Assembly (NCBI RefSeq): GCF_036881715.1
Contig: NZ_JBAKBF010000013.1
Coordinates: 66,730 to 130,729 of the forward strand
Direction of reading: 5' to 3'
DNA length: 64,000 nt
DNA from: Pannonibacter anstelovis
Lineage (GTDB): Bacteria > Pseudomonadota > Alphaproteobacteria > Rhizobiales > Stappiaceae
In this document: in pieces, positions 8,721 to 17,956 of the stretch
How the letters are laid out: the number at the start of each line of letters is the position of its first letter
Numbering within the stretch: the first letter of the stretch is position 1
Notes under the pieces: generated by a model
What the model was told of the DNA's origin: nothing
The model's input: the letters and a program-made list of their open reading frames with translations, nothing else
The model's database searches: none
Translations under genes and position numbers: made by a program

Positions 8721-9802
8721 GAAGAGGGTCCTGAGGTTGGGCTCGTGTGCACGGCAGGCTCGCCCCAACCGCTGCGCAGCGCCCGGAAAACACCATGGGC
8801 ACCGCTGAGCGCCTGGGGCACGGCATGAGCGGAGAACTCGCCATTCTGCCGGGGCCAGAGCCAGCGCGCCTGCGCATGCTGCGGAAAGAGGCAACCCGGC
8901 TCGGTGGTCACGGCCCCATGAAATCCAAGCCTGCGGAGGATTTCCGCTTCCCGCGTGCCGCTGATCGAAGGCGCACCATAGGGATAGGCAAACCAGCGGA
9001 TCTCACGGTCCAGCAGGGCTTCGAGATACGTCTTGTTGGCGGCAATATCCGCCTCGGCGTCCGTCTCTGACAGCAGCGCCAGCGCGCGATGGGTGGTGGT
9101 ATGAGCCCCAATCTCGACAAGCGGATGCCGGTCGATGGCCTTCATCTCTGCCGGTCCCATGGCCAGCCGGTCAACGAGGCCCGGCATGTCAAGCCCGTGG
9201 GCCGCAAAGACATCCGGCAGCAGGGAGGCTCTGGCGAAATCAGCCCAGACCCAGGCCGTCATATGCTCCAGCGCCGCCAGTTTTTCGGCCTGGGTGCGGC
9301 TTTGAATGATCTCACCCATGGGTTCGATGGCGAGCCTGTCGTGGCGCAGCGCCAGTTCACGCAGGCCCAGCCACCAGGCATTGATGGACCGGCTGAGCAT
9401 GTCCGTCGGCACGAAGATGGTGGCAGGCGCCCCATGGCGCTCCATCACCGGCAAGGCAAGCTCCACATTGGAGCGGTAGCCATCATCAAAGGTCAGTGCG
9501 GCGAAGGGGCGCGTATCGCCAGCCTCGAGCCGCCTCTGCGCCTCGTCCAGCGTGACGAACTCACGGCCCTGAAGCTTCAACCCCGCGAGAATGGCATCAA
9601 AATCGTCGATCCGGCAGCCCTGCCCCAGGGTCTGCGCGCTGCCGCGAACGAATTCATGGAACATCAGCACCACGCCGCTGCCGCCATAGCGCCGGCCCAC
9701 GGCCGTATCCAGACCAAGGCCATGGAGAAACCGCGCGGTTCCCGAGAGAACCGACGCCCTGATCCTTGCTTTCAGGGGAATGCCGGGCACGACTGGTGTC
9801 AT
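8717..9802 (-). CDS. Polysaccharide deacetylase (NodB-homology domain)
   Basis: Metal-dependent carbohydrate esterase family 4 protein of 361 residues, predicted to remove N- or O-acetyl groups from a polysaccharide or its lipid-linked precursor. The NodB motifs are visible: the catalytic base and metal ligand Asp106-Asp107 in TFDDGYRSN, and the metal-binding His234 and His238 in GAHTTTH. No signal peptide is evident, so it may act in the cytoplasm on the lipid-linked unit. It is the first gene of a two-gene operon with the GT4 gene (4-nt overlap) and is divergent from the next GT4 gene across 227 bp. Confidence 0.9.
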   Translation of the reverse strand: MTPVVPGIPLKARIRASVLSGTARFLHGLGLDTAVGRRYGGSGVVLMFHEFVRGSAQTLGQGCRIDDFDAILAGLKLQGREFVTLDEAQRRLEAGDTRPFAALTFDDGYRSNVELALPVMERHGAPATIFVPTDMLSRSINAWWLGLRELALRHDRLAIEPMGEIIQSRTQAEKLAALEHMTAWVWADFARASLLPDVFAAHGLDMPGLVDRLAMGPAEMKAIDRHPLVEIGAHTTTHRALALLSETDAEADIAANKTYLEALLDREIRWFAYPYGAPSISGTREAEILRRLGFHGAVTTEPGCLFPQHAQARWLWPRQNGEFSAHAVPQALSGAHGVFRALRSGWGEPAVHTSPTSGPSS

Positions 9803-10029
9803 GAGGGCCTGTTTCCGTTTCCGATCTGCCGCTGCCAGCTGCTGCCGTCATATGGAATCAGAATGGCATGGTTCTTTTAACAAGGGCTTGATCACGCCCG
9901 CATTTGCCGCAACGGCATATCTGGCCATTGCCGGCTGCCCATTCTCGTCTGCCATGCGCTTGACCTTACGTTTCCTCAAGACTCCTCATCTATCAAGAGG
10001 GCCAACAGCAACGACGACGAGCCCAGACT

Positions 10030-11262
10030 ATGCGCATCCTGATGGCCTGTGCCGCCTTCCCCCCCAACCTGCCCGGCGGAGCCCAGACGTCCTCCTTCAT
10101 GCTGGCGAAGATGCTGCAGTCGCAGGGCGCCGATCTGACCGTCGTCAATGTGGGTGACACGGATACAGAGGAAACCGTGTCCGGCCTCCGGGTGCACCGG
10201 ATTTCCAGCCCGAATGTCTATTGGGACTATATGAAGCGCAAGGCTACCTGGAAGAAGCCGGTCTGGCATGCGCTGGAGAACGGCAATCCCTTCGCCTTTG
10301 CCGCCATGCGCCGGCAGATCGCCCGAACCCGGCCGGACCTGTTTCTGACCGTCAGCATCGAGAACATCAATGTGGCGAGCTGGGCAGCTGCGAAGATGGC
10401 CGGCATTCCGGTGGTGCATACGGCCTTCAACTCCTTCCTCATTTGCTGGAATTCAGTGATGCAGAAGCGGTCGGAGAACTGCGCACGCCAGTGTACCAGC
10501 TGCAAGCTGACCTCTCTGGGCAAACGCGGCTTCACCCGCTTTGTCGACGGGGTGGTGGGCGAGTCACAGGACGTGCTGAACCGGCACCGGCTGGAGGGCT
10601 ATTTCCCCAATGCGGAAATGCGCCGCATTCCTGCCGTGCTGCCCGGACTTCAGGCCTCAGCGCCGCGCCCCTTCCCGCAAGACCGGCCGCTCAGGGTCGG
10701 TTTTCTCGGGCTGCACAGCCATTTCAAGGGACTTGCCTATCTCGCCGATGCAGCCCGTCTGCTTGCAGACGACCCCAGCATCGAATTTCACATTGCCGGG
10801 GAAGGCGCCTCGCGGGACAATTACGCCGAGGAGGTCCGGATACGCTTTCCTCAGCACAATACGGTGTTTCACGGATGGGTGAAGGCAGACGAGTTCCTTG
10901 CGGGCATCGACGTTCTGGCCTATCCGTCCATCGGGCGTGAGGCATTCGGCCGGTCGTCGATCGAAGCCTTTGCTCATGCCGTTCCAGTCATTTCTACCAA
11001 TATAGGCGGCGTGGCCGAAAACATTGTAGATGGCGTCAATGGCTTCCACGTGCCACCGGCTGATGCTGCTGCCCTCAAGGAGGCAATCCTGAAAACTGCC
11101 GCTTGTGCAGACCGCTATGCCGCGCTGAGTGCCGGCGCACTGGCCGCTGCCAGGACCTATCTGCCTGAGGTGATCGGACCGCAATTCAGCGGTTTCCTTG
11201 AGCATATCCGCAGGCGCAAAATGGAAGCCGCGCCCGTGCTGACAGAGGCTGACGCCGAATGA
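10030..11262 (+). CDS. Family 4 glycosyltransferase
   Basis: A 410-residue GT-B glycosyltransferase. The N-terminus (MRILMACAAFPPNLPGGAQTS) has the typical glycine loop of family 4. The second domain contains RVGFLGLHSHFKGLAYL and the donor-binding stretch YPSIGREAFGRSSIEAFAHAVPVISTNIGG with the paired acidic residues of the E-x7-E motif. A cysteine-containing insert in the first half (CWNSVMQKRSENCARQCTSC, four Cys) is unusual and could bind a metal; such Cys clusters occur in some GT4 proteins. It starts the plus-strand block GT4-Wzx-GH5-hydrolase, with its stop overlapping the Wzx start (ATGA). Confidence 0.9.
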   Translation: MRILMACAAFPPNLPGGAQTSSFMLAKMLQSQGADLTVVNVGDTDTEETVSGLRVHRISSPNVYWDYMKRKATWKKPVWHALENGNPFAFAAMRRQIARTRPDLFLTVSIENINVASWAAAKMAGIPVVHTAFNSFLICWNSVMQKRSENCARQCTSCKLTSLGKRGFTRFVDGVVGESQDVLNRHRLEGYFPNAEMRRIPAVLPGLQASAPRPFPQDRPLRVGFLGLHSHFKGLAYLADAARLLADDPSIEFHIAGEGASRDNYAEEVRIRFPQHNTVFHGWVKADEFLAGIDVLAYPSIGREAFGRSSIEAFAHAVPVISTNIGGVAENIVDGVNGFHVPPADAAALKEAILKTAACADRYAALSAGALAAARTYLPEVIGPQFSGFLEHIRRRKMEAAPVLTEADAE

Positions 11263-12635
11263 ATGCGATCCGCCAGGCCCTGTCCCGCGTCAATGTGAAG
11301 GAATTTCTCTGGTCGCTGGCCAGCCGGCTGGCATCGCCCGTGCTCAGCTTTTCCGTCTTGCTGATGGCCAGCCGCATGCTGACCATTGAGGAATACGGTC
11401 TCTACAATTTCCTCTTTTCGGTCGGCTCGTCGCTGGGTCTTGTTCTGGTGCTTGGCCAGAACGTGCTGCTGCTCAAGCATTACCGCAACACCGGCAAGCC
11501 GGAAGACGCGCCCGGCAACGCCGCTCTCTTGCGGATGAATGCGGTCTGGCTCGGCTGCGGCGCCCTGTTCCTCGCAACAGCCACGGCGCTCATTTATCCC
11601 TTCAGGCAGAATCTTGAGCTGCATTATCAGGCCCTGCACGTGGCCTTCGTGTTCGCTGCGGTTTTCTCCGTCAGCGAGTACATGCAGTATTATTTCCGGG
11701 TGAAGGGCAATGTCGGGCTGGCGCTGACGCCGCGCGAAAACATCTGGCGCATCCTGACGCTCCTCTGCTTCCCCTTCTTCACCTGGACCGGTTTCATGGA
11801 TTCAGGGGCCAGGGCGATGGAGATCACCACTGTCCTTCTGGTTCTGGTGGTTGGCTATCAGGTGCTGCGCATGCTGGCGCTGGAAGGCGGGGGCTTTCTG
11901 CGCCAGGCACGGGGCACGGGAAGCCCCGGCCAGAAGCGGGAATGGCGGCAGGAGAGCCTTTTCTTCGCCGCCAACAGCTTCTTCGTCTCGGCTTCGCTCT
12001 ATCTTGAAACCATCCTCATCGGCATATTCCTGAGCCTTGAGGCTGCTGCCTTCTATTTTGTCGCCTTCCGCCTTGCCGCGCTGCTGATGCTGCCCGTCAC
12101 CATCATCGATACCGTCGGCGTGCCCATGGTGTCCGCAAAACTGCAGGAGCGGAACACTGCAGGGGCACAGTATCTGATCTCGATCCTTTCCGCGGCGAGC
12201 TTTGCCGGAACGCTGCTTGCCTATGTGTTCATGATGCTGATCGGCAAATTTGCACTCGGACTGTTCGAGCCGAGCTTTGCCGAGCATTTCAATGTTCTGG
12301 CGATCCTCTGCCTGCTGCCGGTTCTGCATGCCTTCTTCGGTCCCGGCACCAGCCTTTTGATGATCGGCGGCGGCGAGCGCTACTTCCTGGCGATGCGGTC
12401 GGTTGCCTTTGCCGTCTATATCGGGGTGCTCGCTCTGGCCGCCCCGGTCTATGGCATGGCCGGCATTGCAGCCATCGGGACGCTGCACAGCGTTGCCGTG
12501 CTCTACCTCTGCCGCAACTGGTCGCTGAAGCATATGGGGGTGGACAATATGGCAAGCACCATCATCACCGTGCTGCGCAACTGGCGCCAGGGCAGCGTGA
12601 CCGGCTCCGCTCCCGGCCCCGGGGACGGGCAGTGA
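11259..12635 (+). CDS. Wzx-type polysaccharide flippase (MOP superfamily)
   Basis: A 458-residue protein with about 12 hydrophobic helices, starting with the amphipathic N-terminal stretch and SLASRLASPVLSFSVLLMASRMLTIEEYG segment characteristic of lipid-linked oligosaccharide flippases (MOP/PST family). It would move undecaprenyl-linked repeat units across the inner membrane for the polymerase encoded at 6165-7544. It overlaps the GT4 gene by 4 nt and the GH5 gene by 1 nt, so these are one transcript. With polymerase and co-polymerase nearby, all three central parts of a Wzx/Wzy pathway are present; the initiating phosphotransferase and outer-membrane channel are not in the window. Confidence 0.87.
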   Translation: MNAIRQALSRVNVKEFLWSLASRLASPVLSFSVLLMASRMLTIEEYGLYNFLFSVGSSLGLVLVLGQNVLLLKHYRNTGKPEDAPGNAALLRMNAVWLGCGALFLATATALIYPFRQNLELHYQALHVAFVFAAVFSVSEYMQYYFRVKGNVGLALTPRENIWRILTLLCFPFFTWTGFMDSGARAMEITTVLLVLVVGYQVLRMLALEGGGFLRQARGTGSPGQKREWRQESLFFAANSFFVSASLYLETILIGIFLSLEAAAFYFVAFRLAALLMLPVTIIDTVGVPMVSAKLQERNTAGAQYLISILSAASFAGTLLAYVFMMLIGKFALGLFEPSFAEHFNVLAILCLLPVLHAFFGPGTSLLMIGGGERYFLAMRSVAFAVYIGVLALAAPVYGMAGIAAIGTLHSVAVLYLCRNWSLKHMGVDNMASTIITVLRNWRQGSVTGSAPGPGDGQ

Positions 12636-13789
12636 TGGCAGAACGCGCAGCTTCCGGGCCTGCGCCCGCAAGGCTCATCGCCAGTCTGCTGGCCGCCATT
12701 TTGTGCCTGCCTGCGGCTTCCCCTGCATCAGCGCAGACCCTCACCTGCCTGCGCGGCGCCAATGTGGCGGGGGCAGAGTTTGGCGACACGGTCGGCAAGC
12801 TCGGCACCACCCATTTTTATCCGACGCAGAAGACCCTCACCTATCTGGCCGGCAAGGGCATGAACATCGTCCGCTTTCCCTTCAAATGGGAGCGGCTGCA
12901 GCCGGAGCTTTACGGCCCGCTGGATGACCGGGAACTGACGCCGCTTCTGGCCAGCGTCGCCATGGCGCGGCAGATGGGCTTCACCGTCATTCTGGACCCG
13001 CACACCAACGCCCGCTTCGCCGGCAAGCAGATCGGCTCGCCGGAAGTGCCAACCGCCGCCTTCGTGGATTTCTGGCGCCGCATGTCCGCCTTTCACGCGG
13101 GCGACCCGCAAGTCATGTTCGAGCTGCAGAACGAGCCGGATTACATGGATGCAGCCTTCTGGCTGCCCTCCGTCAATGCGGCTATCGCGGCAATCCGGGA
13201 AAATGGCGCGGACAACATGATCCTCGTGCCCGGCACCATCTGGACCAGCGCCTATCACTGGTTCGCGGAACAGAACGGCGGCAGCAATGCCGAGGTGATG
13301 ACCGGTGTCATTGATCCGCTGAACAATTTCGCCTTCGACATCCACCAGTACCCCGACCACGATTTTTCCGGCACCAACCGCACCTGCCCGGCAACAGACA
13401 CGGCAATTGCGGCCCTCAGCCGGGTGACGGACTGGCTGAAGGCCACTGGCAACCGGGCGCTGCTGGGCGAATTCGGCGGCACCGCCAGCCCGGATTGTCT
13501 GGATGCCATCGGCCGCATGGCCGGTTTCGTCAATGACAACCCGGACACCTGGATCGGCTGGACCTACTGGGCCGCCGGTGACTGGTGGGGCGACTATCCG
13601 CTCTCCATCCAGCCCGATGACCATGGCATCGAGCGGCCGCAGATGCGGGTGGTGCAGCGCCATATCCTTGATCCCGTAACCGGGCAGATCCCGGCCTGCG
13701 CTTCCCTTGCGCCCGCCAGTGCGTGGCAGCTGCGCGGCCCGGAAGGGAGCCAGAAAGGAACCGGTTCCGCCGATGCCCCCGCACGCTGA
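12635..13789 (+). CDS. Secreted glycoside hydrolase family 5 glycanase
   Basis: A 384-residue GH5 (cellulase-type, TIM-barrel) enzyme. A signal peptide covers about residues 1-33 (Arg-containing start, hydrophobic core LIASLLAAILCLPAA, cleavage near ASA-Q), so it acts in the periplasm or outside. The acid/base is Glu167 in FELQNEPD and the nucleophile Glu279 in LLGEFGG, both intact. Such glycanases inside exopolysaccharide operons trim or release the polymer made by the locus, so the name endoglucanase would over-specify it. The ATG at 12635 is used; a GTG lies one codon earlier. It overlaps the next gene by 17 nt. Confidence 0.88.
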   Translation: MAERAASGPAPARLIASLLAAILCLPAASPASAQTLTCLRGANVAGAEFGDTVGKLGTTHFYPTQKTLTYLAGKGMNIVRFPFKWERLQPELYGPLDDRELTPLLASVAMARQMGFTVILDPHTNARFAGKQIGSPEVPTAAFVDFWRRMSAFHAGDPQVMFELQNEPDYMDAAFWLPSVNAAIAAIRENGADNMILVPGTIWTSAYHWFAEQNGGSNAEVMTGVIDPLNNFAFDIHQYPDHDFSGTNRTCPATDTAIAALSRVTDWLKATGNRALLGEFGGTASPDCLDAIGRMAGFVNDNPDTWIGWTYWAAGDWWGDYPLSIQPDDHGIERPQMRVVQRHILDPVTGQIPACASLAPASAWQLRGPEGSQKGTGSADAPAR

Positions 13790-15521
13790 AACTGTGACCA
13801 CGCAGGCACCGGTTGCGCTGACGCATGAACCCGCGCTGGTCATGGGACCACCCGCACGCACCGGTGTGATCCTGATCGAAGACTGGGGCTACACTGGCCT
13901 TTGCGCCCGGCGCAGCATGCGGCTGCTGGCCGAGCGGCTGGCCGTGGCGGGCTATCCGGTGCTGCGGTTCGATCTGCCCGGCATGGGCGCCTCCTTGCGC
14001 AATCCGGAAGACATTGGCAGCCTCGAAGAGGCTGCAACGGCCCTTGATGAAGCCGCCGAAGCCTTGAGCGCTGCCCGTGCATGCGACCGTTTCATCTTCG
14101 CAGGGCTTGGCCTCGGCGCGCTTCTGGCGCTGGACCGGGTGGCCCGTCAGCCGCAGAGTGCCGCCGCACTGATCCTCATGGCCCCGCCCGTTTCGGGCCG
14201 CAGCTGGCTGCGGGAGAACCAGCTGAATGCCGCCATGATCGCGGAGCGCACGGGTGTTTCCACGCCGCCGGTGCCGGGCATCGCCTTTCATGTGGCCGGG
14301 ATTGCCATGACCGAAGGGCTGGCGGGCGCCATCCGCTCACGCCGGATGACTGCGCAGGACATCCCGGCCAGCTTGCCCGTCCTCGTCATGCCCCGTCCCG
14401 GACGGACGGCCGAAGAGGACTTTGCCTCGGATCTTGCCGCCATGCACACCAAGGCAACACGGCTCGATTTTTCCGGCTATGACGCCATGGTGACGGACCC
14501 GACCCTGTCGCTGGCACCGCTGGATGATCTGGGCGGGATCGCCCTGTGGCTGGAACATGCGCTCCCCGCTGAGGCCCCGGCCCGCGAGCCCGCGCCCGCA
14601 AAGCCTGCCGTTCTGACGACTGCCTTCTTCTACGAGGAAACCGTCATGCTGGGCCGGTACAGCCAGATGGCCGGAACCTGGTGCACATCCTTCAGCCCGC
14701 CGGAGACAGCCGGACCAGTGGTTCTGGCCTTTTCCGCGGGCGGCACGCCGCGCACCGGCTGGGCGCATGGCATGCGGGACATGGCGCGGGCGCTAGCCGC
14801 GCGAGGCATCGCCTCGCTGCGGGTGGATGCCTCGGACATTGGCGACAGCGTGGCCACACCCGAAGGGCTTTATCCGGTGCATTACAGCGCGCCCCAGATG
14901 CAGGACGTGACGGATGCGCTCGACTGGCTGAGTGCACACGGCTACTCCCAAGTCATTGCAACAGGTGCCTGCAGCGGCGCCTATCTGGCACTGCGCGGGG
15001 CCGTGGCAGATACACGGATCAAGGCAGCCGTCTGCGTCAACCTGCAACGGCTGCTGTGGGACCGGCGCGAGGATATCGCCGACCTGCTGCATTTTGGCCA
15101 TGACGATGCCGCCGGCTATGCGGGCAAGCTGCTGGACCCTGACAAGCTGCGCAAGCTGTTGTCCGGCGGTGTGCCGGTGCGGCGGCTCCTGAAATACATG
15201 GCTGGGCGGGTGCTGCAAAAGGCCGAGGAGAAAACGGCGCCCTGGGCCATGGGCCTGACGCCTTCATCCCGCCTGCAGCGGCAGATCGCAGCAGACCTGG
15301 CGCTTGTCAGCGAACGCGGACAGGTGATTGACCTTATCTACAGCCCCGGCGACCCCGGCCTGCCCTATCTGGAACGGGCGCTTGGACCTGATGGCGCTAA
15401 GGCCGCCAGTATTCCAGGCGTGTCCGTCACCTTCCTTGGCAAGGCCGATCACAACCTGACACCGCCTGAGGCACGCGCTGTCTGGCTCGATCATCTGCTG
15501 AAGGCGGCTCAACCCTCGTAA
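13773..15521 (+). CDS. Tandem alpha/beta-hydrolase fold protein, C-terminal half with Cys nucleophile
   Basis: A 582-residue protein made of two alpha/beta-hydrolase halves joined near residue 270. In the first half the nucleophile elbow reads GLGLG (about 110-116), with glycine where serine is expected, and the usual late histidine is missing (GYDAM), so it looks inactive. In the second half the elbow is GACSG with Cys400 at the nucleophile position, followed by YSPGDPG for the acid and KADHNLTP for the histidine. Cys nucleophiles in this fold occur in acyltransferases and dienelactone-hydrolase relatives. Being last in the GT4-Wzx-GH5 operon, it may modify or transfer an acyl group on the polysaccharide (inference). 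Start ATG at 13773 follows GAAAGGAA. Confidence 0.75.
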   Translation: MPPHAETVTTQAPVALTHEPALVMGPPARTGVILIEDWGYTGLCARRSMRLLAERLAVAGYPVLRFDLPGMGASLRNPEDIGSLEEAATALDEAAEALSAARACDRFIFAGLGLGALLALDRVARQPQSAAALILMAPPVSGRSWLRENQLNAAMIAERTGVSTPPVPGIAFHVAGIAMTEGLAGAIRSRRMTAQDIPASLPVLVMPRPGRTAEEDFASDLAAMHTKATRLDFSGYDAMVTDPTLSLAPLDDLGGIALWLEHALPAEAPAREPAPAKPAVLTTAFFYEETVMLGRYSQMAGTWCTSFSPPETAGPVVLAFSAGGTPRTGWAHGMRDMARALAARGIASLRVDASDIGDSVATPEGLYPVHYSAPQMQDVTDALDWLSAHGYSQVIATGACSGAYLALRGAVADTRIKAAVCVNLQRLLWDRREDIADLLHFGHDDAAGYAGKLLDPDKLRKLLSGGVPVRRLLKYMAGRVLQKAEEKTAPWAMGLTPSSRLQRQIAADLALVSERGQVIDLIYSPGDPGLPYLERALGPDGAKAASIPGVSVTFLGKADHNLTPPEARAVWLDHLLKAAQPS

Positions 15522-17956
15522 CGCACACCTTCCAGAGCATTGACCGCCGAGACCAGGCCGCGCGGTGCCGCATCAGCCGGAGCAGAGGCTCTGCGCCTGA
15601 GGCGAATGCGGCGTGGCGCTCCGGGCGCGAGGTGGAACCAGTTGTCTTCCGCGATGAAGCACGGGTCCTCCACATGCAGGCTTTCCGCAAAGCGGCTGGA
15701 GGTCACCTCCAGCGCCCAGCTGCCGTCCTCACACCTCTCTACCGCCACCGTCAGACCCAGATCCTGCGGCGGCAAATTGCGGCCTGCGGGGAAATGGAAC
15801 GCCTCGCTCAGGAGTTCGCCCGTCTCCGCATCCGTGAGGCGCAGCACCGTGACCGAATGCGGCAGCGGGCCGAAGCGGTAGGCATAGGTGATGTCGAAGA
15901 AGCTGCCAATGAGATCAACCGCAGGAATGATCTGCCCTGACCGGGCAGCAAGCTCAATCTCACGGAAAGCGCTTACGACCGGCACATGCCCGTCCCGCAG
16001 GGCCAGCAAGGTGAGCTTCACCCGGCGCGGCTCTGCCGTCTCATTGAGAAGATGCACGTCGAGGCCATTGGTACCCTCATCCAGCGCCAGCACCTGAACA
16101 GGGCGCAGCACATGGGCCAGGGCCTGCAAGGCAGGTTTGGGCTCGCCGCCCGCCGCCATCAGTCCCCAGCCGCAGCCGGATGCAAGGTCGCTCAGAGCCA
16201 GAACCAGCGCTCCCCGGCAGGAAGAACCAATCCTCCGCCACTCGGCAAAGGTCTCCGCCATCACGGCGCCACTAACAGCACGCGACAACATGAGATAGCG
16301 CTCCAGATCCTCCACCGCGAGAGCCTGCGGATCAATCCGGTAAAGATTAGCCAGATAATGATCTCGCACATCCGCAAAATCCCAATCGGCGCCGCGGTCT
16401 CTCGGAGCCAGCGCCTTCCAGCCCGCATCTGACGGTTTGCGGCCCGCAAGGCCCGCGTCATCCGGCAGATTGGCGAAGGCAAGGCACTCTCCGGCAAAGC
16501 GGACATTGGCACGGCGGGCATCTTCCAGCGGGCGGCGGTAGGCCCCGACACCGTAGTAGTGGCCGATGCCCTCCCCCGGATAAAACGGCAAGCTGCCGCC
16601 GGAGGGGGAGTTGGGCATGAAGGGAATGCGCGGCGCCTCTTCCGCCGCAAGGCGCGGCAGCAATTCTCCCGAGAGCGAACAGGCGCGCCGCTCTGCGGGC
16701 AGGCCCATCATCGCCGCCTGCTGCTGCATTTCGCTGCCGCCGCACAACACGGTGAGGCAGGGATGCGGGCTGAGACGGGCCAGCGCCTGCCGTGCTTCCA
16801 CCTTAACGGATGCAGCAAAGGCCTCATCAGCCATCGGATAATCAAAATTGGCGAACTGGAAATCCTGCCAGAGCATCAGCCCCAGTTCATCGCACAGATC
16901 AAGCAGATCATCGCTGGCATAAACGCCCAAGCCCGGCACGCGGATCATGTTGAACCCGGCAGCCACGGCTGCTTCCAGATGCGGGCGGCAGGCCTCGCGG
17001 TCATCACGCAGCGCCAACAGGTCAGCACTCGTCCAGACCGCGCCACGGGCAAAGACCGGCAGGCCATTTAGGACTAGGCCGAAGCCCTTGCCGTCCTGCC
17101 CGCGCTCCACCTCAATGCGGCGGAAGCCGGTGCGGCCAATCCATGTCTCCACGCCGTCCTGCTCCAGCACCACGTCATGCAGGACCGGTGCGCCGTAGGG
17201 TGCGGGCCACCATGGGGCAATGCCGGGCAACCGGAGATGCGCGGTCAATGTGGCGGGGCCAGTTTGCTTCAACTCCGCAGTGTGACCGGCGCAGCGGATC
17301 ATGGCCCCCGCCATTTCCGCAAGCCCCCGCAGGCTGACAGTGAGATGACCGGTGCCATCTTCATCGAGCAGCGCGGAGATGGCTTCCACCTGCGGCGCTT
17401 CTGCATCCGCCTTTTCGATCCACACCGGCTTCCACGGCCCCACGGCCTCAATCTCCGGGCACCAGCCGGGCATATGGCCAAGCAGCGCCGTGCGGATGCC
17501 ACGCAGCGCGGGCTCATCAATGAGCATGGTTTTCCAGCGGGCGCGCGGCAGCTTGCGGGCAAGCCGCCCGGTCAGCGCCCGAAAGACGAGAACCAGAGTA
17601 TTCCGCGCCTGCGCCTCCACCTCAACCGCATGGCGGCGGAACATGTTGTCCGTTTCAAGAACGCAGGTGCCGTTCCACCAGACCTCGCAGAGCGTCGCCA
17701 GCCCCTCGAAGATGAGCCGGTGACGCCCGGGTTGAACTGTGACTTCAGCGCTGTAGCAGATATCCCGGTCCTGCAGTGGAGTGGGGGCCGCCGGATCAAA
17801 CCGCCCCGCCCGCGCAAGGGCCTCCGCCGCCGTCCCGGGCACGGGCGCGGGAACGCTCTCCAGCCCGGCAAGCTCTTCTGGCCTTGCAGCAGAGCCAACC
17901 GGCAGCACCACCATGCGCCAGTCTGCGGTGAGAAGCTTACGCCCTGCCATCATCAT
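15509..17956 (-). CDS. Glycoside hydrolase family 2 protein, beta-mannosidase-like
   Basis: An 815-residue GH2 enzyme with the family layout: N-terminal jelly-roll (YSAEVTVQPGRHRLIFEGL, VWWNG), immunoglobulin-like domain, then a TIM barrel around residues 300-590 (MIRVPGLGVYASDDLLDLCDELGL, LMLWQDFQFA). LCGGSEM matches the acid/base motif region of beta-mannosidases; the nucleophile is probably the Glu of FAGECLAF. A C-terminal beta domain follows. There is no signal peptide, so it should act in the cytoplasm. It converges on the tandem hydrolase with a 13-bp overlap of the two 3' ends. Mannosidase specificity is suggested by the overall pattern only. Confidence 0.78.
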   Translation of the reverse strand: MMMAGRKLLTADWRMVVLPVGSAARPEELAGLESVPAPVPGTAAEALARAGRFDPAAPTPLQDRDICYSAEVTVQPGRHRLIFEGLATLCEVWWNGTCVLETDNMFRRHAVEVEAQARNTLVLVFRALTGRLARKLPRARWKTMLIDEPALRGIRTALLGHMPGWCPEIEAVGPWKPVWIEKADAEAPQVEAISALLDEDGTGHLTVSLRGLAEMAGAMIRCAGHTAELKQTGPATLTAHLRLPGIAPWWPAPYGAPVLHDVVLEQDGVETWIGRTGFRRIEVERGQDGKGFGLVLNGLPVFARGAVWTSADLLALRDDREACRPHLEAAVAAGFNMIRVPGLGVYASDDLLDLCDELGLMLWQDFQFANFDYPMADEAFAASVKVEARQALARLSPHPCLTVLCGGSEMQQQAAMMGLPAERRACSLSGELLPRLAAEEAPRIPFMPNSPSGGSLPFYPGEGIGHYYGVGAYRRPLEDARRANVRFAGECLAFANLPDDAGLAGRKPSDAGWKALAPRDRGADWDFADVRDHYLANLYRIDPQALAVEDLERYLMLSRAVSGAVMAETFAEWRRIGSSCRGALVLALSDLASGCGWGLMAAGGEPKPALQALAHVLRPVQVLALDEGTNGLDVHLLNETAEPRRVKLTLLALRDGHVPVVSAFREIELAARSGQIIPAVDLIGSFFDITYAYRFGPLPHSVTVLRLTDAETGELLSEAFHFPAGRNLPPQDLGLTVAVERCEDGSWALEVTSSRFAESLHVEDPCFIAEDNWFHLAPGAPRRIRLRRRASAPADAAPRGLVSAVNALEGVRYEG

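Noticed and set aside
12635..15521. Exosortase-linked EPS system, because of the alpha/beta-hydrolase in an EPS operon
   Set aside because: No exosortase, PEP-CTERM motif or PrsT/PrsK-type gene is present, and the hydrolase does not look like the single-domain exosortase-associated hydrolases.
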